A stretch of DNA of 64,000 nucleotides from Rhizobiaceae bacterium MnEN-MB40S. Its GTDB lineage: Bacteria > Pseudomonadota > Alphaproteobacteria > Rhizobiales > Rhizobiaceae. A program made the position numbers and the translations under genes. Under the pieces are notes generated by a model. The model was not told the origin of the DNA, made no database searches, and saw only the letters and a list, made by a program, of their open reading frames with translations. Positions 52,181 through 61,560 of this stretch are shown here, in pieces (the stretch's first letter is position 1; the number at the start of each line of letters is the position of its first letter). The DNA lies in assembly GCA_024343425.1 (NCBI GenBank), contig BRLC01000008.1, forward strand, positions 54,392 through 118,391, in the 5' to 3' direction.

Positions 52181-53158
52181 ATGACAAAGCACCCTCATCT
52201 GCTCATCAATTGCGACCTCGACTGGGTTCCCGATATGGAGGAATTCAAGACGGAGTTGTCACAGCGGTTTGAAACGATCACGGTCGTGGAGCAGAGCGCA
52301 TCGCTGGAAAACGAACCGCTTTCCACGGTAACGCACTGGATCACCAATCCTGCGCCACGCTTCAAGATAACTCGGGAGCTGATAGATCGGTCGATGCCGA
52401 ACCTGCAGACGATAGGATCGCCCTCCACCGGCGTCACCCATATCGAGCCCTCGCTAAAGCACTCCGGAGTGTCGGTTTTCTGTCTGCAGGACATCCCGAA
52501 GTCCGAACTCAACCGGATAACCGCGTCGTCGGAATTCACGTTTCTGTTGTTCCTCGAAATCGTGCGCAAGGCGAAGGTGTTTCATCACGCGGACCTGTTG
52601 AAGTGGCGCGACGACCTGAAGATCTTCCGCGGCCGGCAGGTTTCGGGAATGACCGTGCTGATATTCGGCTGCGGCCGGATCGGCTCGAATCTCGGCCGAT
52701 ATCTGACCGCCTTCGACGCAACGGTCCTGTTTTATGAACCGGATACGGCAAAGCACTCAGAAGATCACGAATTCATTCCATTCGATCGCATCGACGAGAC
52801 CTTGCGATCGGTCGACGCCGCCTTTCTCTGTTTTCACTGGAATGAAAGCAACGAGAACTTCTTCGACAGGAGCAGGCTGGACGCGATGCGCCGGGATGCA
52901 TTTCTGGTCAACACGTCGCGGGGAGAGAATATCGACGAAGCCTATCTGTGCGACCTTGTCGAGGATGGCAAATTCGCCGGCGTCGGCCTTGACGTTCTGC
53001 GCAACGAACAAAGCGACGCTCTGAAAAACGCCCGCATGCTCGAACTGGAAAAGACAACCGAGCGTCTGATCGTCACGCCGCATATCGCCGGTTCATCGGT
53101 CGACAGCGAGCGTATCGCGTTCTTCAGCATCTACGGGCTGATTTCAGGAGAGGCGTGA
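52181..53158 (+). CDS. D-2-hydroxyacid dehydrogenase family protein
   Basis: A 325-residue NAD-dependent dehydrogenase. The Rossmann motif is IFGCGRIGSNLGRYL near residue 165. The catalytic Arg lies in VNTSRGENIDEAYL, and the distal His in VTPHIAGSSVDSER. The N-terminal domain is divergent from PGDH/SerA-type enzymes. In a glycan cluster it may oxidise or reduce a sugar acid or a 2-oxo acid precursor. It lies 7 bases after the SpsF-like gene. Confidence 0.85.
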   Translation: MTKHPHLLINCDLDWVPDMEEFKTELSQRFETITVVEQSASLENEPLSTVTHWITNPAPRFKITRELIDRSMPNLQTIGSPSTGVTHIEPSLKHSGVSVFCLQDIPKSELNRITASSEFTFLLFLEIVRKAKVFHHADLLKWRDDLKIFRGRQVSGMTVLIFGCGRIGSNLGRYLTAFDATVLFYEPDTAKHSEDHEFIPFDRIDETLRSVDAAFLCFHWNESNENFFDRSRLDAMRRDAFLVNTSRGENIDEAYLCDLVEDGKFAGVGLDVLRNEQSDALKNARMLELEKTTERLIVTPHIAGSSVDSERIAFFSIYGLISGEA

Positions 53159-53192
53159 TGGCGTCGCTCAGTGTGTTCAGGACAACAGCGAC

Positions 53193-54173
53193 ATGATCAA
53201 GACAGTCTTCCTGACCGGGCATCGAAAATCCGGAACGACCATGCTCTTCAGGCTGTTCGACGACCATCCGGAGCTGAACACCTACCCGCCGGATCTGTCG
53301 GTCTTCTACGGATATTTTCCCCATTTCGCCGCAACGCTGTCCGACGCGGATGCGCGAGCGCGCGTGGAACTGGTGGTCCGCAAGAGTATCGAAAGAGTGA
53401 TCCGACGCCTTCCTGAAGGCGTCTCTGCGCCTGCTTGTCTGAAGCAGTTTCCGGCCCATCTCGCTCGCTCTCTCACTCAGGAGGCTTTGCGCGATCGCGG
53501 TATTTTCCTGAAGCAGTTGCTCGAGCAATGGATCGCCTTGGCAGGTCTCGACCCGGCCCTTCCGGTCGTCGTCAAGGAAACCAGCCAGGCGGCCTTTTTC
53601 GAAGACTATTCGCAGGCCGACGGTATTGACCTCAGGATGGTCTCCCTGCTGCGTGATCCCCGCGACAATTATGCTGCGCTCAAGGCCGGCGTGGAAACCT
53701 ATTACTCGAAAATGTCCGAGAGTGAGCGCGAAACCCTCGCCAGCGCAATCAACCGGATCAAGTTCGATTTCACCGCCGCCGCAATCACGGCAAAGACGGC
53801 TCCGTCGCGGTTTGAAACGATGCGCTTCGAGGATCTGGTGCAGGATCCACACGCCAAGATGCAAACGATCGCCAGTTGGCTGAGGATTTCCTATCAGGAC
53901 AGCCTGACACGGCCGACGGTTTTTGGTGAAACCTACGCCGGCAACAACCACGACGGCGTGGCGTTCTCCGGCATTGCGTCCGACCATCTGGGGCAATGGC
54001 GACAGCGAATTTCCCCTGATGAAGCAAAGATCATTGAATTCTGGCTCTCGGTGGATATGCGCTCATTCGGCTACGAGCCCTTCTATTGCGAAGCGGATCA
54101 GCTTGCCGCCTTCGCCAAATTCTACGACTGGTACAACCACGCCTATTTCTTCCGCGACAGCTTCACGGTTTGA
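53193..54173 (+). CDS. PAPS-dependent sulfotransferase
   Basis: A 326-residue sulfotransferase with the 5'-phosphosulfate loop GHRKSGTTMLFRLFDDHPEL at the N-terminus and the 3'-phosphate motif VSLLRDPRDNYAAL near residue 150. A Trp-rich C-terminus ends with YDWYNHAYFFRDSF. It would transfer sulfate from PAPS to a hydroxyl of the surface glycan built by this operon. It starts 34 bases after the dehydrogenase gene. Confidence 0.9.
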   Translation: MIKTVFLTGHRKSGTTMLFRLFDDHPELNTYPPDLSVFYGYFPHFAATLSDADARARVELVVRKSIERVIRRLPEGVSAPACLKQFPAHLARSLTQEALRDRGIFLKQLLEQWIALAGLDPALPVVVKETSQAAFFEDYSQADGIDLRMVSLLRDPRDNYAALKAGVETYYSKMSESERETLASAINRIKFDFTAAAITAKTAPSRFETMRFEDLVQDPHAKMQTIASWLRISYQDSLTRPTVFGETYAGNNHDGVAFSGIASDHLGQWRQRISPDEAKIIEFWLSVDMRSFGYEPFYCEADQLAAFAKFYDWYNHAYFFRDSFTV

Positions 54174-54176
54174 GCC

Positions 54177-55469
54177 ATGGATCAGGAACTTAGAGACATC
54201 GGACTTAGGCTCCACGGATGGGCCGCGGATCTCTTCCCCGTCAACCGCAGCCTCACGGGCGAAGGCGTTCGGCAAACCCTGCGCTATCTGCAAGGTCTGA
54301 ACCCCGAGCTCACCATTCATTCCGTTCCCAGCGGAACCACCGCATTCGACTGGTCGGTTCCGCCGGAGTGGAATGTCGAGGAAGCCTATCTCGAAGACGA
54401 GCAGGGAAACCGCGTCATCGATTTTGCAGACCACAATCTGCATCTCGTCGGATACTCGGAACCGATTGACTCCTGGCTCGATCTCGAAGACCTGCAGATA
54501 CGCCTTCATTCAATCGAATCGGAACCGGACGCCATCCCCTATGTGACGAGCTATTACCGGAGATCGTGGGGATTCTGTCTGACCGATCGGCAGCGAAAAT
54601 CGCTGGAACCAGGCAAATATCACGCGGTTATCGACAGCCGTCTTGAAAAAGGCGTGCTGAATTATGGCGACATCGTCATTCCCGGCGACACCACGGAGGA
54701 AGTTTTTCTATCCACCTATGTCTGTCACCCGTCGATGGCCAATAACGAACTGTCCGGGCCGGTTGTTCTTTCCGCCATCGCGCAGTGGCTCAAAAATCTG
54801 CCGGCCCGTCGATACACCTATCGCCTCGTCTTCATACCCGAGACGATTGGTTCGATCGTCTATCTGAGCACGCATCTCGATCACCTGAAGAGCAATGTGA
54901 TAGCCGGCTTCAACGTGACCTGTATGGGTGATGACCGGTGTTACTCATACCTTCCCTCGCGGGCAGGCGACACGCTTTCGGATCGCGCCGCGCAACATGT
55001 GCTGTCCCACATCGACCCCGACTATAGAAGCTACACCTGGCTCGATCGCGGCAGCGACGAACGGCAATATTGTTCTCCGGGCGTCGACTTGCCGATCGCG
55101 TCGGTGATGCGGAGCAAGTTCCACACCTTTCCCGAATACCATACGTCGCTCGACGATCTGTCTTTCGTCACGCCAACCGGTCTGGCGGGCGGATATGAAG
55201 CCCTGCGCCAATGTCTCTATGTTGTCGAAAACAATACGATTCCTCGTGCGACGGTTCTGTGCGAACCGCAACTCGGTAAACGCGATATGTACCCTGCGAC
55301 CAGCGTCCGCGGAAGCGCCAATTCGAGCCGGCTGTTTCGGGATATCTTGACCTATGCGGATGGCGAACATGATCTGCTGAGCATTGCGCAATTGCTGTCT
55401 CAGCCTTTTCCGACAGTTTGCGTCGCCGCCGAAACATTACGCAACGTTGATCTGATTACCTGCGAGTAA
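54177..55469 (+). CDS. DUF4910-type aminopeptidase-like protein
   Basis: A 430-residue protein of the DUF4910/M28-like family found in many surface-polysaccharide loci. It begins LFPVNRSLTGEGVRQTLRYL and has SYYRRSWGFCLTDRQ. Metal-site candidates are STYVCHPSMANNELSGP, LDRGSDERQY and HTFPEYHTSLDDL. A winged-helix-like tail ends the protein. Whether it cuts peptides or modifies an amide on the glycan is unknown. Last gene of the operon, 3 bases after the sulfotransferase stop. Confidence 0.85.
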   Translation: MDQELRDIGLRLHGWAADLFPVNRSLTGEGVRQTLRYLQGLNPELTIHSVPSGTTAFDWSVPPEWNVEEAYLEDEQGNRVIDFADHNLHLVGYSEPIDSWLDLEDLQIRLHSIESEPDAIPYVTSYYRRSWGFCLTDRQRKSLEPGKYHAVIDSRLEKGVLNYGDIVIPGDTTEEVFLSTYVCHPSMANNELSGPVVLSAIAQWLKNLPARRYTYRLVFIPETIGSIVYLSTHLDHLKSNVIAGFNVTCMGDDRCYSYLPSRAGDTLSDRAAQHVLSHIDPDYRSYTWLDRGSDERQYCSPGVDLPIASVMRSKFHTFPEYHTSLDDLSFVTPTGLAGGYEALRQCLYVVENNTIPRATVLCEPQLGKRDMYPATSVRGSANSSRLFRDILTYADGEHDLLSIAQLLSQPFPTVCVAAETLRNVDLITCE

Positions 55470-55496
55470 CCTACAAGCAGGACTTTGGGATTTGCC

Positions 55497-55904
55497 TCAA
55501 TGCACCCTGCAGGCGTCGCACAGACCGCGGAGCTCGATGGTCGAATGGCTTACCGAAAAGCCGTTGTTTCTTGCGAGACTGGCGAGATGGCCGGCCATCG
55601 CTGCGTCATTGATCTCGATGACGCGGTTGCAGCTCTCGCAAATCGCAAAGGCGGCCATTTCGTGCGTCCCACAATCCGGATGGCGGCAGGCGACAAAGGA
55701 ATTGATGCTTTCCAGACGATGGATCAGTCCAAATTCGATAAGCTTTTCGAGCGCGCGATAGACCTGCAACGGCGCCCGGAATCCCTCGTCCCGCAATTGA
55801 TCGAGGATCGAGTAGGCGCTCAAGGGTTCTTCTGCGGATTTCAGCGTCCTGTAAACCAGGGTCTGGTTCTTGGTGAGCTTCAGTGCTTCGGCGGGTGCGG
55901 TCAT
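55497..55904 (-). CDS. zur: Fur-family zinc uptake regulator
   Basis: A 135-residue Fur-family repressor. The winged helix is at about 10-75 (LSAYSILDQLRDEGF, VYRALEKLIEFGLIHRLES). Zinc ligands are in CRHPDCGTHE, CESCNRVIE and the C-terminal CDAC, matching structural and sensory sites of Zur. Its start overlaps the znuB stop by 4 bases (ATGA). With zinc bound it should repress znuA and znuCB. The operon context makes Zur far more likely than Fur or PerR. Confidence 0.9.
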   Translation of the reverse strand: MTAPAEALKLTKNQTLVYRTLKSAEEPLSAYSILDQLRDEGFRAPLQVYRALEKLIEFGLIHRLESINSFVACRHPDCGTHEMAAFAICESCNRVIEINDAAMAGHLASLARNNGFSVSHSTIELRGLCDACRVH

Positions 55905-56716
55905 TTGACTATGTCCTTCCTGCGGGCGAAAACGGAAAACAGCGGCGTGAGGCTGACGATGAAAAGCAGCATGGCGGCGACTACGATAGACGGTCCGGAC
56001 GGCGTGTCCCATTGCAGCGAGCCGAAAAGTCCGAGGATAACAGCTGCGATTCCGGTCAGCGCCGCCAATACCGCCATGACTTCCGGACCATTGGCCAGGC
56101 GCCGGGCGGTTGCAGCCGGAATGATCAACAGCGCAGTGATGAGCAGAACTCCGACGATTTTCATCGCAATCGCGATGACGATCGCCATGAGAAGCATGAA
56201 GACAATATTGGTTTTCTCCGGCGCCATGCCTTCGGCCGCCGCCAGTTCCCGGTTGACGGTCGATGCAAACAGCGGCCGCCAAATCCACGCCAGGATCGCA
56301 AGAACGACTATCCCGCCGCCATAGATTAGAGCGATGTCTGCTTTCGACACAGCAAGTATATCGCCGAACAGCAGGCCCATGAGATCGACGCGAACCCAGG
56401 TCATGAAAGCCAGAACCACCAGACCGAGCGCCAGCGATGAATGGGCGAGCAGACCGAGTAATGAATCAGACGACAGGGACGCACGCTGTTGCAAGGCGAC
56501 CAGCGCAAGCGCCACCAGAGCACAGACAATGAAAACGGCGAACACAACGTCAATCTGGAAAAACAGGGCCAGGGCCACGCCGAGAAGGGCGGCGTGGGAC
56601 AAGGTGTCCCCGAAATAGGCGAGCCGGCGCCAGACAACGAAACAACCCAGCGGAGCTGCCACGATGGCGACGCCGATGCCAGCGACAATGGCGCGAACGA
56701 AGAAATCATCCAGCAT
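55901..56716 (-). CDS. znuB: Zinc ABC transporter permease ZnuB
   Basis: A 271-residue ABC-3-type permease with about eight helices: FFVRAIVAGIGVAIVAAPLG, FVVWRRLAYFGDTLSHAALL (family signature) and LMGLLFGDILAVSKADI. The ATG at 56716 overlaps the end of znuC by 11 bases. It imports zinc in the ZnuABC complex. The upstream in-frame extension of 92 codons is a shadow of znuC. Confidence 0.94.
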   Translation of the reverse strand: MLDDFFVRAIVAGIGVAIVAAPLGCFVVWRRLAYFGDTLSHAALLGVALALFFQIDVVFAVFIVCALVALALVALQQRASLSSDSLLGLLAHSSLALGLVVLAFMTWVRVDLMGLLFGDILAVSKADIALIYGGGIVVLAILAWIWRPLFASTVNRELAAAEGMAPEKTNIVFMLLMAIVIAIAMKIVGVLLITALLIIPAATARRLANGPEVMAVLAALTGIAAVILGLFGSLQWDTPSGPSIVVAAMLLFIVSLTPLFSVFARRKDIVK

Positions 56717-57539
56717 TGTGCGCCTCGGCCTGTTCTGTTTCCCCGGCGTGGTGATGCCCGTCGTCGGGGTGGCAATGGTCGGTAACACTCCCGTCCGAAT
56801 GGCGCACGGTTCCATCCGGCAGGTGCTCATGGTCGTGATCGTGTTGATAGAGAGCCAGAGCAGACGCCCTTTCGCCGAACAGCTTGCGGTACTCGTCGCT
56901 TCTGGCGACGATTTGCGGCGTTCCCTTGCAGCAAACATGTCCATTGAGGCAGACGACCTGATCGGTCGCGGCCATGACCACATGAAGATCATGGGAAATC
57001 AGCAGAATGCCGCATTGAAGTGTATCGCGTATCTTGCCGATGAGTTCGTAAAGCTCGATTTCACCGGAATAGTCGACGCCCTGGACAGGCTCGTCGAGAA
57101 CGAGAAAATCCGGTTTACGGGCAATCGCGCGCGCCATCATGACGCGTTGAAACTCGCCGCCGGACAGATCGCCGACTTCCGCTTTCTCAAGATGCTGCAC
57201 CCCGGTGGATTGCAGGGCGGCGCGCATGGCGGAATCATCCAGGGTCTCGGTCAACCGCATGAAGCGCCCGACAGTCAGAGGCAGGGTCCAGTCGACGGCG
57301 ATCTTTTGCGGCACATAGGCGATCTTCAAGGATTTGGCCTGGGTCGATGTCCCCTCGTCCGGTTTGAGAAGTCCCAGCGCCATTCTGGCCGTCGTCGATT
57401 TGCCGGATCCGTTCGGTCCGATAAGCGTGACGATTTCGCTGCGGGAAACACTGAGGTCGACGCCGCGAACAAGCCATCGCCCGGATCGATAAATCCCGGC
57501 GTTCTTGAGATCAACCAATGGTTTGGATGGACTCAACAC
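56706..57539 (-). CDS. znuC: Zinc ABC transporter ATP-binding protein ZnuC
   Basis: A 277-residue ATPase: Walker A GPNGSGKST near residue 43, signature LSGGEFQRVMMARAIA, Walker B FLVLDEPVQGVD, H-loop LLISHDLHVVM. A His-rich tail (HDHDHEHLPDG, CHPDDGHHHAG) may bind zinc and is common in ZnuC. The GTG start at 57539 overlooks the divergent promoter shared with znuA. First gene of znuC-znuB-zur. Confidence 0.94.
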   Translation of the reverse strand: MLSPSKPLVDLKNAGIYRSGRWLVRGVDLSVSRSEIVTLIGPNGSGKSTTARMALGLLKPDEGTSTQAKSLKIAYVPQKIAVDWTLPLTVGRFMRLTETLDDSAMRAALQSTGVQHLEKAEVGDLSGGEFQRVMMARAIARKPDFLVLDEPVQGVDYSGEIELYELIGKIRDTLQCGILLISHDLHVVMAATDQVVCLNGHVCCKGTPQIVARSDEYRKLFGERASALALYQHDHDHEHLPDGTVRHSDGSVTDHCHPDDGHHHAGETEQAEAHNAG

Positions 57540-57644
57540 ACGTTAATCCAGTGTTCCAGTTGCTTCATTTCATCGTCGCTGCCGAAGCGGTCTTCAAGAA
57601 ACGACGCCGCCAGCCTGCGACCTCTTGCACTGATCTATGCCAGA

Positions 57645-57677
57645 CGTTATAGCGTAACGCAACGGATGTAATAACAT
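57645..57677. promoter_or_regulatory. Candidate Zur operators in the znuC/znuA promoter region
   Basis: Two dyads lie between the divergent znu genes: CGTTA-TAGCG-TAACG at 57645-57659 and ATGT-AATA-ACAT at 57666-57677. The second sits 19 bases before the znuA start. Both resemble the AT-centred palindromes with GTTAT/ATAAC arms expected for alphaproteobacterial Zur sites. The exact consensus was recalled, not computed. Confidence 0.55.
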
Positions 57678-57695
57678 AACGTTTTGGAGTTTGCC

Positions 57696-58793
57696 ATGAG
57701 CATTAGATTAGTCCTTCCTGTTCTCGCCGCAGCCGGATTTTTGTCCACCACGGCTTTGGCCGACGTCAAAGTCGTCGCGTCGATCAAGCCGGTCCATTCG
57801 CTGGTAGCCTCCATCATGGAAGGCGCGGGAACGCCCGAAATTCTGGTCGACGGCGCCGCCTCCCCGCACACATACAGCCTGAAACCCTCCCAGGCGCGCA
57901 GCCTGGCCGACGCCGACGTCGTCTTCTGGGTAGGCCCGTCGCTCGAACCGTTCCTTGAAAAGCCGCTCGAAACCATCGCTGAAGGATCGACGTCGATTGC
58001 GCTCGACGACGCGCCCGGCCTTACGCTCCTGGACGTGCGCGAGGGAGGCGCTTTCGAAAAGCATGACCACGATCATGAAGGCCACCATGATCACGATGAT
58101 CATGCGCACGATGACCATGACGACCACGATGACCATGCTCATGAGGACCATGACGACCATGATCACGAGGAGCATGAAGACGCGGCGCATGAGGATGAAG
58201 ACCACGACGGGCATGACCACGAGGAGCACGCCCACGCGGATCATGATGAACACGACGATCATGACGGCCATCATGACCACGGATTCAATCCGCATATCTG
58301 GCTTGATCCCGCAAATGCCGCAGCCATGGCGGAGGCAATCGCCGCGACCCTGCAGAAGGCCGATCCGGACAACGCTGTGCTCTATGCGGAGAATCTGGCC
58401 AATGTGAAAACCCGACTGGCGGCCTTGACCGAGGGCGTCGCGCCGATTGTGGAGCCGGTGAAAGAAAAACCCTTCATCGTCTTTCATGACGCCTATCAGT
58501 ATTTCGAGAACCGCTTCGGACTTGCCGCCGCAGGCAGCATCACCATCAGCCCTGAAGTCTCTCCGGGCGCCGCCCGCATTTCCGAAATCCGCGAGAAGGT
58601 CGAAGATCTCAAGGCGGTTTGCGTGTTTTCCGAGCCTCAGTTCGAATCGTCCCTCGTAGGCGCGATCATTGAGGGAACGGATGCAAAGGCGGCGGTTCTG
58701 GATCCGCTTGGCGCGGAACTCGCCAACGGTCCGGACCTCTATTTCTCACTGATTGGAAACCTGGCCGACTCCATGGCTGATTGCCTCGGCTGA
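57696..58793 (+). CDS. znuA: Zinc ABC transporter substrate-binding protein ZnuA
   Basis: A 365-residue periplasmic zinc-binding protein with a signal peptide (about 1-22). Zinc ligands: His in IKPVHSLVASIM, HIWLDPANA, and FHDAYQYFENRFGL. A very long His/Asp-rich loop (about residues 122-195, dominated by HDHD and DDHDDH) lies between the first two, far richer than in E. coli ZnuA. GGAG precedes the ATG. It is divergent from znuCB-zur and likely Zur-repressed. Confidence 0.95.
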   Translation: MSIRLVLPVLAAAGFLSTTALADVKVVASIKPVHSLVASIMEGAGTPEILVDGAASPHTYSLKPSQARSLADADVVFWVGPSLEPFLEKPLETIAEGSTSIALDDAPGLTLLDVREGGAFEKHDHDHEGHHDHDDHAHDDHDDHDDHAHEDHDDHDHEEHEDAAHEDEDHDGHDHEEHAHADHDEHDDHDGHHDHGFNPHIWLDPANAAAMAEAIAATLQKADPDNAVLYAENLANVKTRLAALTEGVAPIVEPVKEKPFIVFHDAYQYFENRFGLAAAGSITISPEVSPGAARISEIREKVEDLKAVCVFSEPQFESSLVGAIIEGTDAKAAVLDPLGAELANGPDLYFSLIGNLADSMADCLG

Positions 58794-58901
58794 CCGGATT
58801 CCGGCAGATTCAGGCTCCCGGCCCAATTCGGCCGCATCGACGTCCTTGCTTGCAGTTTCGCATGCGTTAGATATTGGTGTGGCCAGGACCGGGAGTTTTT
58901 C

Positions 58902-61385
58902 ATGTTTCAGCGCTGCCTTGTCGGCAACCGATCTCGATGGCTGAACGCGCAATGGCTGCGCGCCGCCTTCCTCGTTCTGGCGATCTGCCTTGCGTCAACA
59001 CATGTCCTTGCTCAGACGACGTCTGATCCGGATACGCAGGACGCCGCTCCGGCCACACAGCAGCCGGCTGAACTTGATCCGGTTTATGCGACCTGGGACG
59101 CCACGGCCCAAAAGGCGGAAGAGGTTCTGCAGGAAGGCGACGCAGACATCCAGACGCTGGAGCAGCTGCGCGAAACGCTCGCCAAACAGCGCGACGCCGC
59201 CTTCGAGAGAACACAGGTCGGAAGCGTCAACGTGCGCGCCCTCCAGGCGCAACTGGACGCGCTCGGACCCGCCCCCGCTGAAGGCGAAGAGGAGACGGCC
59301 GAAGTCGCCGCAGAACGCTCGAGACTGCGTGAGGCGATCGCGGCGGCGAACCGGCCGATCCTCGCCGCCCAGCAATCCTTCACCCGGGCGGAATTGCTCA
59401 TTCGCGAGATCGATTCGCAAATCCGCGCCCAGCAGACCCGTCAGCTTCTGACGCTCTACCCCTCGCCGCTTCTCGTTCAGAACTGGGCGCCCGCCTTCGA
59501 GGAGCTTGGCGAGCATTTTTCCCGAATCGGCGCGCAGTTCGGCGATGTCATGGATGATCCGGACTATGCGCGAGGCATGCGGGACAGTCTGCCGCTGATC
59601 CTGTTTCTCGGGCTGCTGGCGCTGTTGCTCCTGACATTGTCCGAACGGCTGGTCGCGCGACGTCTGGAACGGATCGCCGGCAGGGTCAGCGGCCGGCGGC
59701 GCAGGGCTCTCATCGTCCTCGCCAATCTCTCCCGGCTTGTTTTGCCGCTCGGCGCAACGCTCCTGTTCGTGGCGGTTTTGGGGGTTCTCGGGATCGAACT
59801 GGATTCGGCGAGCAACCTTCCCGCCCTCGTGTTCATCATCGGCGTCTTCCTGATCATCGCGCACTGGATCGGCCACACGCTGTTTGCGCCAACCAGCCCT
59901 GATCTTCGCATTCTCAGTCTCGACGATGGTCAGGCATGGCAGGGACTGCGCATGGCCCAGGGGCTTGGCGTAGTCCTGTGCATCGATTTCGTCCTTAAGC
60001 ATTTGGAAAACGAGTTCGGCTTTACGCCGCCCACGAAGTCCGTCCTGTCGACGCCGATCGTGATCGTCGGAAGCCTGCTTCTGTGGCGTTTTGCGAGCCT
60101 GTTGCGTATCGGCGGCGAAGAAAAGGCGCAAGCCGAGACCGACGACGAGTCCGAGACGCGACTGAGTTCCGGCTTCCTCGGCTTCGTGGCGCGGCTGGTT
60201 CAAGTGTCCGCGGTGCTTTCGGTCATTTGCGTGTTGATCGGCTATGTCGACCTTGCCCGCTTCGCCATGGAGCCCGTAATCGAAACGCTCGGCCTGCTGG
60301 GCTTCGGCCTCATTGTCTATACGCTGCTATTCAACCTGATCGAGGATCTGATCGGCCGGCAGGAGGAAGAGGAAGACCAGCTTTCGCTTATACCGATCGG
60401 CCTGATCATCCTGATTTCGGCGGGTCTTCTGCCACTGCTGGCGCTCGTCTGGGGCGCGCGGCCGACCGACATCGCAGAGGCCTGGCGCTATCTGACAGTC
60501 GGTGCCCAGATCGGCGACACGCGCATCTCGATCAACGTAATACTGACCCTGCTCGTCGTCTTCAGCATCGGCGTGCTCATCACGCGCTGGCTCCAGCGCG
60601 TTCTTCGCGTCTCGGTGCTGCCGCGCGCCAATATGGACCAGGGCGCGCGCACCGCGCTTGTCACCGTCGTCGGTTACGCCGGCTTGACGATCGCGGCGCT
60701 GATTGCCGTCTCGATGGCGGGCATCAATCTGACGAGCCTCGCCTTCATCGCCGGCGCGCTTTCGCTTGGCATCGGCTTCGGCCTGCAGACCATCGTCGGC
60801 AACTTCGTCTCCGGCATCATCCTGTTGGCCGAACGGCCGATCAAGGAGGGCGACTGGATCGAGGTCGGCGGCAATATGGGGCTTGTGAAGAAGATCTCCG
60901 TCCGCTCGACCCGCATCGAGACCTTCGACCGGCACGACGTCATCATCCCCAACCAGGACCTGATCGCCGGCACGGTCAAGAACATGACCCATTCAAGCCG
61001 CATCGGCCGTCTGGTGGTGCCGGTGGGCGTCGCCTATGGCAGCGATGTGGAGAAGGTTCGCGACGTGCTGATGGCTCAGGCGAACGCCAACGAATATGCG
61101 CTGAGCGTCCCCGAACCGCAGGTGCTCTTCATGGGGCTTGGCGACAGTTCGCTCGACTTCGAGATACGCTGCTTCCTGCGCGAGATCTTCACGATCCCCC
61201 ACGCCCAGTCCCAGCTTCTGATCGATGTCTACAAGGCGCTGGGCCAAGCCGGCATCGAGATCCCCTTCCCGCAACGCGATATCCATCTAAGGGATATCGA
61301 CCGTCTTGTGGAAGCGATGGAAAAGCGGCCTGAGAGAGCGCCGGGGTTATCGGCTTCCGAAGCGCCGAAGCCGGATAACGACTGA
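58902..61385 (+). CDS. DUF3772 domain mechanosensitive channel (MscS family)
   Basis: An 827-residue inner-membrane channel: signal peptide (AFLVLAICLASTHVLA), periplasmic DUF3772 coiled-coil domain (about 50-190), about ten helices, then the MscS core. The pore helix and beta domain read LTSLAFIAGALSLGIGFGLQ, NFVSGIILLAERPIKEGDWIE and RIETFDRHDVIIPNQDLI. Such channels release solutes on hypo-osmotic shock. The start ATG was kept at 58902. It appears monocistronic. The final codons contain a strong hairpin (about 61346-61380). Confidence 0.93.
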   Translation: MFQRCLVGNRSRWLNAQWLRAAFLVLAICLASTHVLAQTTSDPDTQDAAPATQQPAELDPVYATWDATAQKAEEVLQEGDADIQTLEQLRETLAKQRDAAFERTQVGSVNVRALQAQLDALGPAPAEGEEETAEVAAERSRLREAIAAANRPILAAQQSFTRAELLIREIDSQIRAQQTRQLLTLYPSPLLVQNWAPAFEELGEHFSRIGAQFGDVMDDPDYARGMRDSLPLILFLGLLALLLLTLSERLVARRLERIAGRVSGRRRRALIVLANLSRLVLPLGATLLFVAVLGVLGIELDSASNLPALVFIIGVFLIIAHWIGHTLFAPTSPDLRILSLDDGQAWQGLRMAQGLGVVLCIDFVLKHLENEFGFTPPTKSVLSTPIVIVGSLLLWRFASLLRIGGEEKAQAETDDESETRLSSGFLGFVARLVQVSAVLSVICVLIGYVDLARFAMEPVIETLGLLGFGLIVYTLLFNLIEDLIGRQEEEEDQLSLIPIGLIILISAGLLPLLALVWGARPTDIAEAWRYLTVGAQIGDTRISINVILTLLVVFSIGVLITRWLQRVLRVSVLPRANMDQGARTALVTVVGYAGLTIAALIAVSMAGINLTSLAFIAGALSLGIGFGLQTIVGNFVSGIILLAERPIKEGDWIEVGGNMGLVKKISVRSTRIETFDRHDVIIPNQDLIAGTVKNMTHSSRIGRLVVPVGVAYGSDVEKVRDVLMAQANANEYALSVPEPQVLFMGLGDSSLDFEIRCFLREIFTIPHAQSQLLIDVYKALGQAGIEIPFPQRDIHLRDIDRLVEAMEKRPERAPGLSASEAPKPDND

Positions 61386-61560
61386 ACAGTTTTCCTGAAT
61401 TTCTATCCGACGGCGCTTTCGACACCAGTCCAAGCGGGCTTTTCTTAGTCGGGTTTAAGCGGAACCGGATTTTTGATCTCGGGAAGCAACCTGGATTCCG
61501 GTAGTTTCTGCAACAAATATCTCTAATAAGCCTATGTTTTCATTATCCAATAGCAGAGAA
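61386..61560. other. Intergenic region between the channel gene and the accessory module
   Basis: 175 bases whose base composition drops in GC from left to right, marking entry into the accessory segment. No gene or clear terminator was recognised. Confidence 0.4.

Noticed and set aside
58070..58290. CAT/GAC-rich repetitive stretch as a possible CRISPR or satellite
   Set aside because: Short degenerate codon-level repeats encoding the ZnuA His/Asp loop; no spacers or conserved units.
57708..58487. Hydrophobic Met/Val-rich minus-strand frame in znuA
   Set aside because: The apparent membrane protein is the antisense of the His/Asp codon repeat (CAT/GAC) in znuA.
61346..61380. Strong hairpin GTTATC-GGCTTC ... 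at the channel gene end as a terminator
   Set aside because: It lies within the coding sequence, before the stop codon, and no T tract follows, so it is not called as a terminator.
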